Source: Paraburkholderia hospita (GTDB taxonomy: Bacteria; Pseudomonadota; Gammaproteobacteria; Burkholderiales; Burkholderiaceae). Taken from it: a stretch of DNA of 64,000 nt. The notes beneath the pieces were generated by a model. The model was not told the origin of the DNA. It did not search any database and saw only the letters and a program-made list of their open reading frames with translations. Both the position numbers and the translations under genes were made by a program. The stretch lies in the NCBI RefSeq assembly GCF_002902965.1, contig NZ_CP026108.1, positions 620,001-684,000 of the forward strand, read 5' to 3'. Shown piece by piece: positions 35,500 through 45,264 of this stretch. Numbering within the stretch: position 1 is the first letter of the stretch; each line of letters begins with the position of its first letter.

Positions 35500-36500
35500 A
35501 GCATACCGATGCCCTTGTTGGGCCACTGCTCCAGGAATTCTTCGTCAAGCATCTGATGACGCACCGAAATGTCAGTCCCCAAACGCTCTGGAGTTACCGT
35601 GATGCGTTTCGCCTCCTGCTTCGATTCGTTGCCGCGAAGATGCATATCGAACCGGTGGCACTCAATCTCATTCACCTCAGTCCGTCCGTTATTCTGGCCT
35701 TTCTCGACAGTCTTGAAATGGAGCGCAACAATACGGTGCGATCGCGCAACGCCAGGTTGGCGGCCGTTCGCTCGTTCTTTCGCTGGGTCGCCATATCCAG
35801 GCCCGATTTTGCCGGCCTAGCCACGTCCGTGCTGGCGATCCCGACCAAACGCGCCGACCGTCGTCTGATCTGCGCGTTGTCGCGGCCCGAAATTCAAGCG
35901 ATCCTTGGCGTTCCCAACCTCTCGACGCCGTGCGGACGACGTGATCATGCGATGCTGCTGACGATGTATAACACCGGCGCACGTGTTTCAGAGATTACGA
36001 CAATGGCGTGCAGCCAGGTGGAACTCGGCAGCCGCAGCAGCTTCGTGCATCTCCACGGCAAAGGGCGGAAAGAACGATGCGTGCCGCTTTGGGTCAGGAC
36101 GGCTGATGCGATCAGGAAATGGATGCGCGAGCGGGATGCGGTGCCGACGTCGCTGTTGTTCACCAACTACCGCGGCGAGAAGCTGACCCGCAATGGTGTC
36201 GATTGCATCTTGAAGAAGGCGATCGCCGGCGCAGTGCAGACTTGTCCAAGTCTGTCGAAAAAGCACGTATCGCCTCACGTCATAAGGCACGCGACGGCGA
36301 CGCATCTGTTGCAGGCTGGCGTCGACATCAGCGTCATCGCATTGTGGCTGGGCCATGAAAGCATCGACACGACACACATCTACATGGAGTCGAATCTTGC
36401 GCACAAGGAAGAAGCGCTAGGTCGCCTGCAGCCTGCCGGCCAGCGTACGCCGCGTTTTCACGCAACCGACAAGGTCATGGCGTTCCTCGAAACCCTCTGA
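35496..36500 (+). CDS. RIT1 tyrosine recombinase C
   Basis: A 334-residue recombinase starting within the stop of B. The N-terminal domain contains the SPQTLWSYRDAFRLLLRFVA pattern. Catalytic residues: Arg in TMYNTGARVSEITTMAC, His-x-x-Arg in SPHVIRHATATHLLQ and His...Tyr in LGHESIDTTHIYMES. Fifty-three bases separate its stop from the right inverted repeat. Confidence 0.9.
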   Translation: MKHTDALVGPLLQEFFVKHLMTHRNVSPQTLWSYRDAFRLLLRFVAAKMHIEPVALNLIHLSPSVILAFLDSLEMERNNTVRSRNARLAAVRSFFRWVAISRPDFAGLATSVLAIPTKRADRRLICALSRPEIQAILGVPNLSTPCGRRDHAMLLTMYNTGARVSEITTMACSQVELGSRSSFVHLHGKGRKERCVPLWVRTADAIRKWMRERDAVPTSLLFTNYRGEKLTRNGVDCILKKAIAGAVQTCPSLSKKHVSPHVIRHATATHLLQAGVDISVIALWLGHESIDTTHIYMESNLAHKEEALGRLQPAGQRTPRFHATDKVMAFLETL

Positions 36501-36553
36501 TTATGCGCACCGCAACGGCCGGGGTTTCGTGCTCCAGACGGCTCCCTGGCCGT

Positions 36554-36585
36554 CGCTTCGCCTAATCTGCCGGTGTGGGTAATCG
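36554..36585 (-). repeat. RIT1 right inverted repeat
   Basis: Exact reverse complement of 33461-33492 over 32 bp. Confidence 0.9.
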
Positions 36586-36607
36586 TGAATTTTTCGCCAA
36601 AGTGGCC

Positions 36608-36850
36608 TTATGCCGCTGTTTTAAAAGATAAATCGAAATCGATTGTCGGATCGAGCGGCGGCACCTTCCGATGGAGGTCGAGCAGATAGGAGCCGAGGCG
36701 ATTGATGTGATCCTTGCGGTAAGGCGAGAGTGCCGCGAGCACGGCGGCATCGATTGGATGGCCCCTGCGCTGCAACTCCTTGAGCTTGAGCGACATCCAC
36801 TGCACGTTGTAGAGGATGACCATGTTCGCGACGAGCTGGTTGTACTTGAT
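36608..36850 (-). pseudogene. tnpA: Tn3-family transposase TnpA, 3' fragment separated by RIT2
   Basis: Eighty codons starting IKYNQLVANMVILYNVQWMS and ending SPYRKDHINRLGSYLLDLHR plus an acidic tail: the classic C-terminus of Tn3-family transposases. The frame begins exactly at the edge of RIT element 2. The larger 5' part of the same gene resumes on the other side at 40313, so the two pieces are one gene interrupted by the insertion. Confidence 0.88.
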
Positions 36851-36879
36851 CTATGTGTAGTGCCCCGTTATGTGGAGTC
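36851..36879 (+). repeat. RIT2 left inverted repeat
   Basis: Begins CTATGTGTAGTGCCCCGTTA and ends TGTGGAGTC; pairs with 40261-40289. Confidence 0.75.
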
Positions 36880-36935
36880 CGGTGGGTCAAGGCGCAGTAA
36901 TAGTCGGCAGCCGCGATGCGAACTCCACATAAGTA

Positions 36936-37967
36936 TCAGAGCCGCTTCAACCAGTCGATAATCGGCAAGCGTCCGAATGTTCCACGGTCGGCCGATACCG
37001 TCGTCAATATGTCCGGAAACACTTGAAGGAGTGCCTGGCGCTTCATGTCGATGTCTGATTTCGCATAGCGCATCGTTGTATCGAGACTCGCGTGACCAAG
37101 CCACTGGCTAATCGTTGGGAAGTCTACTCCTGACTTTAACAAGGAGAGCGCTGTAGTATGCCTCAGCGAATGAGGGTGGATGCGTTTCTCCCGGAGTGTA
37201 GGTACGATCGTTCCGGCGGCGACCAGATGCTTGCGAAGCAGGTAGTGCACCCCAAAGCGGGTGAGCTTGTCGCCGCGATTATTGACAAACAGTGCCGTGG
37301 TTGCATCAATCGGGTACGGGCGTTCTTCGACGAGTCGCTGCAACAACCTGGCAGTCTGCGGCCAGATTGGACACACGCGGATCTTGTTTCCTTTGCCTTG
37401 GAGTCTTACCTGGCACGGCCGCTGCACGCGTAGGTCGCACAAACGAAGGTCGAGTACCTCCTGCACTCTTGCGCCGGTATTGAACATCAGTGAGAACAAC
37501 GCGTAGTCACGCCGACCGGCGGCGGTCGTTCGATCGACCGCATTCAGCAGCGCCTCGACCTCGTCCTGCTCGAGATATTCGATCGGCGCTGACCGGGCGC
37601 CGCGCTTGAATGGAATACCGAGGATTGCCTGCGCCGCCGCCAGATCTTCGGGACGCTCAGTTGCCAGGAACCGCGCGAATGTATGAATGGCGGCAAGCCG
37701 GGCATTACGCGTTGCAATGCCGTTGTGCCGGTCTCGCTCGAGAGATGTCAGGAACTGTCCGACGGATTCAGCGGTGATCGCCGCAAGATCCAAACGTTCG
37801 ATGCCGCAGTGTCGCTTCGCACTAAGAAATCGCAGCAGAAGCACCAGCGTGTCGCGATAGCTATGGATCGTGTGCCGACTCATCCCTCGCAACGTAGGCA
37901 GATAATCCTGGAAGAATCGGACAAGACTCCGTCCGAGCTCATCGGAGTAAGGACGCCGTTTCATCAT
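36936..37967 (-). CDS. RIT2 tyrosine recombinase C
   Basis: A 343-residue recombinase. The start at 37967 (complement) overlaps the stop of the previous gene (ATGATGA) and follows GGGAGAG. Catalytic residues: Arg in LMFNTGARVQEVLDLRL, His-x-x-Arg in HPHSLRHTTALSLLKSG and His...Tyr in LGHASLDTTMRYAKSD. It is the counterpart of recombinase C of RIT1, sharing NTGARV and similar motifs, but much diverged. Confidence 0.9.
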   Translation of the reverse strand: MMKRRPYSDELGRSLVRFFQDYLPTLRGMSRHTIHSYRDTLVLLLRFLSAKRHCGIERLDLAAITAESVGQFLTSLERDRHNGIATRNARLAAIHTFARFLATERPEDLAAAQAILGIPFKRGARSAPIEYLEQDEVEALLNAVDRTTAAGRRDYALFSLMFNTGARVQEVLDLRLCDLRVQRPCQVRLQGKGNKIRVCPIWPQTARLLQRLVEERPYPIDATTALFVNNRGDKLTRFGVHYLLRKHLVAAGTIVPTLREKRIHPHSLRHTTALSLLKSGVDFPTISQWLGHASLDTTMRYAKSDIDMKRQALLQVFPDILTTVSADRGTFGRLPIIDWLKRL

Positions 37968-38938
37968 TGCTCTCCCTGAACAAGATAGCCAAATCGCTTC
38001 GCGAACCGCTCGCTCGCCAGCTTCTGGAGTTCCGGAATCCAGCGCAAATAGTAGGCCGTCGATACGATTGATACATGACCCATGTAGAGTGCGAGCTTTG
38101 GAAGGTTGGACTGGACGTCCGCGCCCTGACGATACCATCGCATCAGTGCCTCAATTGCAAAGGAATGCCTAAAGTCCTGAATACGGGGAATCCGTCCATC
38201 TGGATCCCGAATGCCTGCGTCTTGCAGTAATCCCTTGATACCGTCATGCAATCCTGTTCCAGTGTAGCCTCGCAGGCCATGGTGCATATTGCACAGTAAC
38301 GGTGACGACGGCGTAGTGTCGAAAGGGGTAGCGAGGCGGCACATGAGGTAGCGGCGTAGTTCCAGCCGGGCACCGCACGAAAGCGGAACCCACCTCGATT
38401 TATGAAACTTCGATTCGCGTACGTGCAGGACTCCAGCTTGCGCGTCTACGTCGGCCAACGTTAACCGTAGCAACTCCCTTCGCCTCAGCCCGGCGGTGTA
38501 AAGCAGCACAAGCGCCAGGCGCAGGACATACGGCCTGAGTGGCGATGTCGGCGTGGCCTGGCGCGTGCCCGCAAGTTCGAGTACTCGACCAACCTGCGCG
38601 GGAGTCAGGATAATTGGTGCGGCATGTGGTTGCCGGCGTGCAAACCGGTTGATGTCCGGTACGAAACACCGGGGCTCGGTACGTTGCCGATAGAGGCAGA
38701 AATTGCGCACGGTAACCTGACGGGCGCGGCGCACGTTCGAGGTGAGGGAATCGAAGGTCTTGCACCATGATTCGAACAGGGTGTTGTTCAGGTCCGATTC
38801 ACCAGCTCGGACAACGAAGTCCCTCATCGAATGCAAGGTACGCTCCTGGTTGCTGTACTCACGCCCTAGCGCTCGGCGGTGCGCAAGATATCGAATGATG
38901 ACCAGATCAAGTGCGGTTGAGCCGAGTTGGTGTTTCAT
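37964..38938 (-). CDS. RIT2 tyrosine recombinase B
   Basis: A 324-residue recombinase. The ATG at 38938 (complement) overlaps the stop of recombinase A (ATGA) and follows AAGGGGG. Catalytic motifs: Arg in LLYTAGLRRRELLRLTLADV, His-x-x-Arg in RIQDFRHSFAIEALMRW and the final box YMGHVSIVSTAYYLRWIPEL. Middle gene of the trio. Confidence 0.9.
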   Translation of the reverse strand: MKHQLGSTALDLVIIRYLAHRRALGREYSNQERTLHSMRDFVVRAGESDLNNTLFESWCKTFDSLTSNVRRARQVTVRNFCLYRQRTEPRCFVPDINRFARRQPHAAPIILTPAQVGRVLELAGTRQATPTSPLRPYVLRLALVLLYTAGLRRRELLRLTLADVDAQAGVLHVRESKFHKSRWVPLSCGARLELRRYLMCRLATPFDTTPSSPLLCNMHHGLRGYTGTGLHDGIKGLLQDAGIRDPDGRIPRIQDFRHSFAIEALMRWYRQGADVQSNLPKLALYMGHVSIVSTAYYLRWIPELQKLASERFAKRFGYLVQGEQ

Positions 38939-40158
38939 GATGCCCCCTTCATTGAGACTCGACCACGTCCAGGTACCGGAAGGGCAACCTCGCGCAGCGC
39001 CTCCACATGCAGGCGAAGATAGACACACGTGCTCTCGAGGGAGTGGTGACCGAGTAGATCGCCGATCATCTTTACTCCGACACCTCGCTCGAGCAAGCGC
39101 ATGGCGAAGCTATGCCTCAGGCTGCCGGGACTGGTCTGTAGAACGGGCAGGCCACTGAGTCGTGCACGCTTGGCATAGATGTGTTCGATCGTTGCCGCCT
39201 TGATCGGACCGGCCGGGCACCGCACTCGCAGGAATAGCTGGTGCGTGTTCGTTAGGGGTGGTCGACGGCGTAGATAGCGCTCGAGCACATGTCGCGTTCG
39301 GTCGTTGAGCGGCATGACTAATACCGACCGCGTCTTGCACTGGTCCACCCGCAGGATATCGTTCTCCCAGTCTATCGAGTCGAGCGTCAAGCTGGCGACT
39401 TCTGCTGGGCGCAACCCGTAGTAGGCCATCAGGTAGAGAATCGCGTGATCACGGCAACCTTCAACGCTCGAGTGGTCGATCGAATGCAGAAGCCTGCGTA
39501 CCGTCCTCCAATTCAACGCCCGCGGTGGAAGTTCTCCGCGATAGGTACGAGGTGTGTCGATAACATCGAGGCGATCTCTCGTGTAGCGTTGATCGGCGCA
39601 GAACCTCAGAAAGGCACGCAAGTGCGCAATCGTATGCTGAAGTGTCTGGCGGCAAAGACGCCTGCTGGTCTGGTCGACAAAGCGCTCGACATCGTTGGCT
39701 CTGACGCTGGCAAGGCGGCGCTTCGAACAGGCACGCGACAGGAAGCCAGTAACCGTCCTCAGGTGTTGCTCGACTGTTGCGGGAGCAAGTCCGCGCAGAT
39801 CAATGAGATGGGATCGGTATTGCGAAATGAGCGCGTCGAACCGGCTCGGTTTAGCCACCGGAACGAACAGACCTCGATCGCACAAAAAGCGCACTGCCGC
39901 TCGCTGCGTGGCCCGGTACGACGTCTTGTGCGACCACGGTGCGAACCAGCGGGACAGCGCAGTCGAGGTAATCGGCAGGCTGGTGCCAGCCGCTACATGG
40001 TTATAGGCAAGAACCTCACGGAACCGGTGTACGTGGCGCTGTGCGCAAATGCGCGTATAGCCGCGCTCGACGACCCACGCCGAAAAATTGCGGACTAGCG
40101 GTCCTTGCGGGCCGGCAGCATAGTGCGGCCAATCGCGGGGAAAGAGAAATTCCAGCAT
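38935..40158 (-). CDS. RIT2 tyrosine recombinase A
   Basis: A 407-residue recombinase, the first gene of the trio, starting at an ATG behind GGGAGA. It has a longer N-terminal region than its RIT1 counterpart (an extra helical segment in residues 1-110). Catalytic motifs: Arg in LMAYYGLRPAEVASLTLDSI, His-x-x-Arg in SPGSLRHSFAMRLLERG and His...Tyr in LGHHSLESTCVYLRLH. Confidence 0.9.
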   Translation of the reverse strand: MLEFLFPRDWPHYAAGPQGPLVRNFSAWVVERGYTRICAQRHVHRFREVLAYNHVAAGTSLPITSTALSRWFAPWSHKTSYRATQRAAVRFLCDRGLFVPVAKPSRFDALISQYRSHLIDLRGLAPATVEQHLRTVTGFLSRACSKRRLASVRANDVERFVDQTSRRLCRQTLQHTIAHLRAFLRFCADQRYTRDRLDVIDTPRTYRGELPPRALNWRTVRRLLHSIDHSSVEGCRDHAILYLMAYYGLRPAEVASLTLDSIDWENDILRVDQCKTRSVLVMPLNDRTRHVLERYLRRRPPLTNTHQLFLRVRCPAGPIKAATIEHIYAKRARLSGLPVLQTSPGSLRHSFAMRLLERGVGVKMIGDLLGHHSLESTCVYLRLHVEALREVALPVPGRGRVSMKGAS

Positions 40159-40260
40159 GTGAATCTCCCATTCAAGTGAACGGAAGAATCACAGTAGCGC
40201 GGTCTAGTTATGTGTAGTTCGCCGGCCTCAACGTCCCGACGGCGGGAGGTCGCGGCAGTT

Positions 40261-40289
40261 GACTCCACATAACGATGTCCTGCACATAG
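40261..40289 (-). repeat. RIT2 right inverted repeat
   Basis: GACTCCACATAACGATGTCC then TGCACATAG; reverse complement matches 24 of 29 bases of the left repeat. Confidence 0.75.
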
Positions 40290-40321
40290 GTCCAGTAACG
40301 TTATGCAAAACGTTACTGGAC
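40290..40321. repeat. Perfect hairpin at the RIT2/tnpA junction
   Basis: GTCCAGTAACGTT pairs perfectly with AACGTTACTGGAC around a 6-base loop (13-bp arms). It sits exactly between the RIT2 terminal repeat and the tnpA coding sequence and supplies the premature TAA of the 5' tnpA part. There is no equivalent at the left junction. Confidence 0.8.
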
Positions 40322-42950
40322 GACCTTGCGCTGCTCGTGCCGGAGGTTCTCGGCGATGACGTCCCCGCCGAACATCAGCCATTTCGCGAAATCGTTGAAC
40401 TGCTCACTCTTGTTTGTCGCGGCGTGGATCGTGCGGCGCATCTCCGGATCGTTGATGTAGCGCAGAAGGAACATCGTGCGGATGACACGTCCGAGCTCGC
40501 GAAACGCAAAATACAGCTTATTCTTCACGCTCTCGGAGCCGAGACGTCGCAGGATCGTTGATGGCGTCATGAGGCCGGCTTTGATCGAGATGGCCACCCG
40601 CAGCATGTCGGGGAAGTGCCGCTCGATCAGCCCCCAGTCAATGCTCGCTCGAAACAGCGACTCGATGTTCCTGTAGCGTCGGCGCCGGTCGGCCTTGTAG
40701 AAGACGAGATCCTTGACGTCGCGAATGCGGGGCATCAGCCTTATGCCGAGCAGGTGCGCGAGCGCGAAGACCGGCGCGCTTTGCGCGTGCGTGTCGCCGT
40801 GAATCATGTCAGGCTGGATGTCGGACGTGTTCTTGATCAGCCCGTCGAGAATGTAGACCGCCTCATGCACGCCGCATGGGATGAAGTGGCTGAACAGCGC
40901 GATATATTTGTCCGAGACGTGGTAGTAGCCGATGCCACGATAGCCGCCGTAGCGGATGTGGTATTCGGACAGGAGGTTCTGCTCGTAGAGATTCCACTTC
41001 GTGCCGTCGGCCGACACGCGACTTCCCGAGCCCCAGAACTTCGGCAACGTAAACTGGTTGTACGCGTTGATGACCTTTACGATCGCCTTGTCGAGCCGTT
41101 CCTCGGTGATGTGTCGCAGATTGAGCCAAGCGACCTGCTTGCGGCTGAGGTTTTTCACCGAGCGCACGGTCTGCGTGGGGCCGAGGTTGCAGCCGTAGCA
41201 GAACAGCGTCGTGATGAAGCGCTTGCGCGGCTCGTCTATCTTTCCCTCGAAGCCCGAGAGCGGGCCGAAGAGCTTGTGCAGTTCGAGCCACTGCTCGGTT
41301 TCGGTCAGGATGTCGAGGATGCTGACCGGCCGCATCGAAGCCGTGATGGCCCGATCGACGAGTGCCCTGTTCGGTGGGTCGGGCTTTTTGTCTGGCTTGT
41401 GAAGCAGGAGGCCCTGTTCGCCGAACTCGACGTGGTCGTTTTCCGGAAAGGCGGCGTCGACCGTGTCGGCGAGCGCGCCGAGTTCGTCCTTCAGTTGCCG
41501 AACGAAGGCTGCGCTTTCGACCGGGAAGTCGACGAGCTCGCCGTAGCGCGGCAATTCTTCGCGGAACTCGTCCCACGAGACCTGGTGTTCGCGCGGATCG
41601 TCGTACTGGTCGCTGTACTCGACGTACACGTCGCCGGAGTTGAGCTCGCGCATGAGCTGGCTGAACACGCACAGCTCGAAGTACTTCCGGTGCAGCATCC
41701 CGGATGACCGGCCGTGCGGGAACACGGACTTCTCCCATTTTTCCGGGATCCAGTCGAGCGGCAACTGCGCCAGGTCGGCGTCGCCCAGCAGCAGGTATTC
41801 TCGCCGCGACGAGCGGAATTGCCTGAGCCAGCCAAACGCCTTGAGCAGCGCGTCGTCCTGCGAGCTCGACTTCAGCGACAACATGTCGAGGCATTGAAAT
41901 AGCAGCGACCGCAGGTTCTGATACGGCGCGAGCAGGAACGGAAACGCGTGGTTGCCGACGTGCGCGATATGCTCGTTGCACTGGATCAGGACCGAGTCAG
42001 GATCGTCGTTTAGTGCCTCACGCATGCGCGCAAGGCGCACGGCCGCGGGTGTCTCGTCGTCCTGGAGGATCTGGAGCACGTCGCGGAACTGGGTGACGAG
42101 CCCTTGCAGTTCATCGGCGTGCCGCGTGCGATATCGCTCGAGCCTCAGTTTCGCCGTGCTCTCGAGTTTGCGCACGGTCTTGATGAAAATCTCGGCGACG
42201 TCGTCGAGCGCCTTCTGCAACTGCGAGAAGATGAATAGCACCGCGAGCGTGTAGCGCTTCGCTGGCTTCAGGGCGCGCATCTCGTGCATGTCAAGGGCAC
42301 GCGCCTCGGTAACGAACTGCATGCGCTTTGGAACCGACAGGATGTCCGGCGCCGGCGGCAAGCCATCAGCTAACGTGTTCATGACCTCGATGTGCTTGAG
42401 AAAGCTCGTCACCTCGCGCGGGCCGGGGCGTTTCGGCTCCCGCTTAAGCTCATCCCACGGCGTGCGGCCCGCACGCATTTTGAAAAGGTCGTCTAGCCGC
42501 GTTCGCCGCGGTTCGTCCAGAGCCTGGGCGAACGCGCGGTAGATGACCTCGTTGAGCTGGCTACGGGCGTGGCTGGCGATGCGCAAAAGAGTCATGAGTT
42601 GAGGCATCCAGAGGACGAATGCTAGCGTACTCGCGCAGGATTTTCTGGTGCCGCGATTTACTGCCGGAGCGGTCGTAGCGTGCGAGCGCCGTGCTCGGCA
42701 CTGGACGGGCGCCGAGCACGGCGCAGACGTGATCGATGATTGCAAGCGGCACGTCACAAACGGGCGGCATGTATCCGAGACGCTGCAACAGCTTCAGTTG
42801 CGCGAGGATCAGCACACGCGTCGGCGCTTGCCGGAACTGGCCGCAGACGAAGCGGATCTCGGCCGCGCTGGGCGTGTAGACCTTGCGCAGTTCGTCCTCG
42901 CTTACCTCGGCTGGCAGTACCGGGTAGGCAGTCTCATGCACGGTGTTCAT
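40313..42950 (-). pseudogene. tnpA: Tn3-family transposase TnpA, 5' and central part, interrupted
   Basis: The N-terminal part starts at 42950 (complement; MNTVHETAYPVLPAEVSEDE) and reads through ALARYDRSGSKSRHQK; near 42590-42610 the frame shifts, and the rest continues with MTLLRIASHARSQLNEVIYR to the DDE region: DMIHGDTHAQSAPVF (first Asp), PRIRDVKDLVFYK (second Asp) and ATNKSEQFNDFAK (Glu). It ends RHEQRKVV then a stop created by the RIT2 junction. Together with 36608-36850 it would give a near-full-length transposase of about 960 residues. It is inactivated twice, by the frameshift and by the RIT2 insertion. No resolvase or terminal repeat was found. Confidence 0.88.
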
Positions 42951-43067
42951 GCAGGCGGCCTGTACCAGCAAGCCATATGCCAGATAGGTGCGGTGCTAGG
43001 TGCCGTCTCGCGCTAGTTCACACAGCCCGCCTTCGGCAGGATTCTGGATTGACAGACTTATTTCGAT
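42951..43067. other. Short gap between the Tn3 remnant and the SET pseudogene
   Basis: No feature seen; a Tn3-type GGGG terminal repeat was looked for and not found. Confidence 0.3.
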
Positions 43068-43480
43068 CTACGACTGCGACGTATCACCGCGCGACGGTCC
43101 TCCGTGCTTGGCATGGGACTTTTTGCGCTTCAGCCGATGGCCCCAGGCGAGCGGCTCATCGAGTACAAGGGTGAAGTGACCAGCTGGCGGCGCGCTGCCG
43201 CACGCCAGCGATCGGAGGCCGGCCATACGTTCGTGTTCGGCCTGTCTGACGGCCGCGTCATCGATGGCAGTCACGGCGGGAACAGTGCCCGTTCCTGAAC
43301 CATGCGTGTACACCCAACTGTGAGGCAATCGAGACGGGCGATCGCGTCTTCATCCATGCACTCACCAGCCTCAGGCCTGGCGACGAACTTTTTATCGACT
43401 ACGGTCTCATGATCGACGGCGAGATGACCGAAGACATCCGTGTCCAGTACCGTGTCATTGCGGCCATTCCGCTTGCCGTG
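43068..43480 (+). pseudogene. SET-domain protein-lysine methyltransferase, degraded
   Basis: The frame reads LRRITARRSSVLGMGLFALQ, GERLIEYKGEVTSWRRAA and FGLSDGRVIDGSHGGNSAR, then a one-base loss at about 43294 moves the rest to another frame: FLNHACTPNCEAIETGDRVF, then RPGDELFIDYGL. These are the SET motifs (GxG, NHxCxPNC, ELxxDYG) of the short bacterial SET proteins. No proper start codon is present, and the post-SET cysteine cluster expected after DYG is lost. The gene is dead. Intact relatives methylate lysines, but bacterial targets are poorly known. Confidence 0.75.
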
Positions 43481-44209
43481 GATCACTGCTTGGCAGTGCA
43501 TGATCGCGACGTAAGTCGCAGCGCTGCCCACACGTATATGGCCGACTGTATGACGATAGCTGGCTTGTGTATGTCTGCACTACCTGTTTGCACCCGGCTG
43601 CGCATCCTGTGCGGCCCCCGGTTCTTTGCGCTGCCAGCCGACGCTCGTCGATGAGCGGTACCGTCGGTTGTCGTCAAATTGGCAACGGTCGGTATGGAAG
43701 GTCGAGCAGCCGCTCGGTATCCGCAGTCAATGACAAGACATCGGTGGCGCGACCATCGTCCAACGGCGGTTATGATTAGTATTGCTGACGTCGAACACAC
43801 GATCAGGTCGAACGGCAGCTTCGTGCGCGTCTGGAGGACAGTAGCCGACCCTATACTGATGGTCGCGGCATTTGGCGTCCAGGGGCAGCTAACAGAGTGG
43901 TCCGATCATACAACCAAGCATTTCGGGGACGGCGGTTCGGCTTTAATTGGCGTTCAGGTGTCGCCGTGTATGCGGTCCATCGACGATACCCCTGGGAGTG
44001 GTGGGCTTCAGATTCGCCAGGGGAGCGTGACATGGCAGGTTAGAACGGCAGCCACATCACCAAGCGGGAAGACCATGCGTTGAACCGGCAGGAAGATCAC
44101 GAAGCCGAGTCGGCAAACAGGGCAATAGTGTCTACCGCCAGCGACCACAGTACGTAAGATGCAGCCCCTACCTCTCGAGCACAGCGTCCCTGTAGTCGCC
44201 AACGCCTCC
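43481..44209. other. Region without a supported gene
   Basis: About 730 bp. Open frames are short, lack ribosome-binding sites and show no domain I recognise. It probably contains decayed DNA from the mobile-element nest. Confidence 0.35.
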
Positions 44210-44794
44210 TCAGCGTGGTCCTCCTCCCACGTCGAACTTCTCGCCAACCACGCTTTCCTGAGCACGCATGTTGCACGCCGGCGTTGGGCCGCACGTTGTT
44301 TTTCCGTCCAACGCAGTGAAAGGTCCGGCAATTTCTTGGTGGCTTACAACACCGTGAAGTCGGTGACCCCCTTCGGTCAGCACGAATCTAATGTCGATGA
44401 TGGTGGAAGCGATGGGAGCAGGAAACGTAATGTGCATAACGCCCGTGCAGTTCGAAAAGACGGTATATGTGCCGCTTTCGCCCATATCAAATCCGGTCGT
44501 CGGATCTGTTAATCCGGGCCGTTTAAACCCGTCACTAGACACGTAGTCAGACCGGGTGAAAGCACCGGTGCCATCAAACTTCTGGATAAACACTGCATCA
44601 ACGATGTCGGGATTGGGGATTCGGTGTGGATTGCCGTTTGCGTCGAAAAAGCCGATGAATTCGCCACGAAGCGAGAAGCCATAGAGGCCTTTGAGCGTCG
44701 CGTTTGAACACTCATCTTCTGCATGCGCCGTACCACTTGCGGTGAGCAATGCGGCGCTCGCGAGCACCGCTCCTTTCCAGAATTTGCGGGTCAT
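44210..44794 (-). CDS. Secreted protein of unknown function
   Basis: A 194-residue protein starting at an ATG behind AGGAGATG. The Sec signal peptide MTRKFWKGAVLASAALLTAS ends at AHA-E. The mature part begins with DECSNATLKGLYGFSLRGEF, continues with beta-rich sequence (GTGAFTRSDYVSSDG, ESGTYTVFSNCTGVMHITFP) and a Gly/Cys-containing tail. The NATLKGxYGF start with a Cys and regular strands recalls small secreted proteins seen in many soil proteobacteria, function unknown. It is a single gene. Confidence 0.75.
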   Translation of the reverse strand: MTRKFWKGAVLASAALLTASGTAHAEDECSNATLKGLYGFSLRGEFIGFFDANGNPHRIPNPDIVDAVFIQKFDGTGAFTRSDYVSSDGFKRPGLTDPTTGFDMGESGTYTVFSNCTGVMHITFPAPIASTIIDIRFVLTEGGHRLHGVVSHQEIAGPFTALDGKTTCGPTPACNMRAQESVVGEKFDVGGGPR

Positions 44795-45264
44795 TTTTCA
44801 TCTCCTGTTTGCGGGTTGAGAGGGCTGTGGACATCGCCTGCTCCGAACTTTGGTTTTATCCGGGTCCCGATTGGGGCGAGAACGGGCGGGCGGCGCATGG
44901 ATGCCGCCGCAACGCGGACATGGCTCGATAATTCACTATTGGGATGCTTCGTGACCTTTGTGCTGCAACACGTCGAGCGTCTTGACGGCCATACCCGACA
45001 CTCAGGTCGGTATTTCGGTTGGGCTCCTTCGCGCCAGGTGGCTCGGTGGCTTTGCGGCCTGGTGTGACATAACGCTGCCTTGCATCCTGCTACCGGGAAA
45101 GTGCGGACATGATCGTTCTCCTGCAAATATGTCGATGCCCCGTCACGTGGAAGCAAAGCGCGAAAGGAGGGCCATGCGTTAGCCCGATTCGGACGCCGCC
45201 GGTGATGCTGCTCCCAGACGATGCCGGGATGTTATCCGGATCGTCGGGGCGGTTTCAGGTACGG
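44795..45264. other. Intergenic region, no supported gene
   Basis: The promoter region of the secreted-protein gene (minus strand) and the 3' flank of the DUF4148 gene. No repeat or terminator was recognised. Confidence 0.4.

Larger units (their letters stand above)
33461..36585 (+). mobile_element. RIT element 1 (recombinase-in-trio)
   Basis: Three tyrosine-recombinase genes in the same direction, coupled by ATGA overlaps, are enclosed by perfect 32-bp inverted repeats at 33461-33492 and 36554-36585. This matches the published recombinase-in-trio (RIT) architecture known from Cupriavidus and other proteobacteria. All three frames and both repeats are intact, so it may be active. It lies directly beside the 3' remnant of a Tn3-family transposase gene. 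Confidence 0.85.
36851..40289 (-). mobile_element. RIT element 2, inserted in a Tn3 transposase gene
   Basis: About 3.4 kb with three coupled tyrosine-recombinase genes on the minus strand, bounded by 29-bp imperfect inverted repeats (36851-36879 and 40261-40289; 24 of 29 positions match). Each end also carries an inner, oppositely oriented copy of TTATGTGGAGTYC (36920-36932; 40208-40220). The insertion splits tnpA between the codons for RKVV and IKYNQ. All three genes are intact. Confidence 0.85.

Noticed and set aside
43679..44083. A 134-codon plus-strand frame
   Set aside because: No ribosome-binding site, no recognisable motif and irregular composition.
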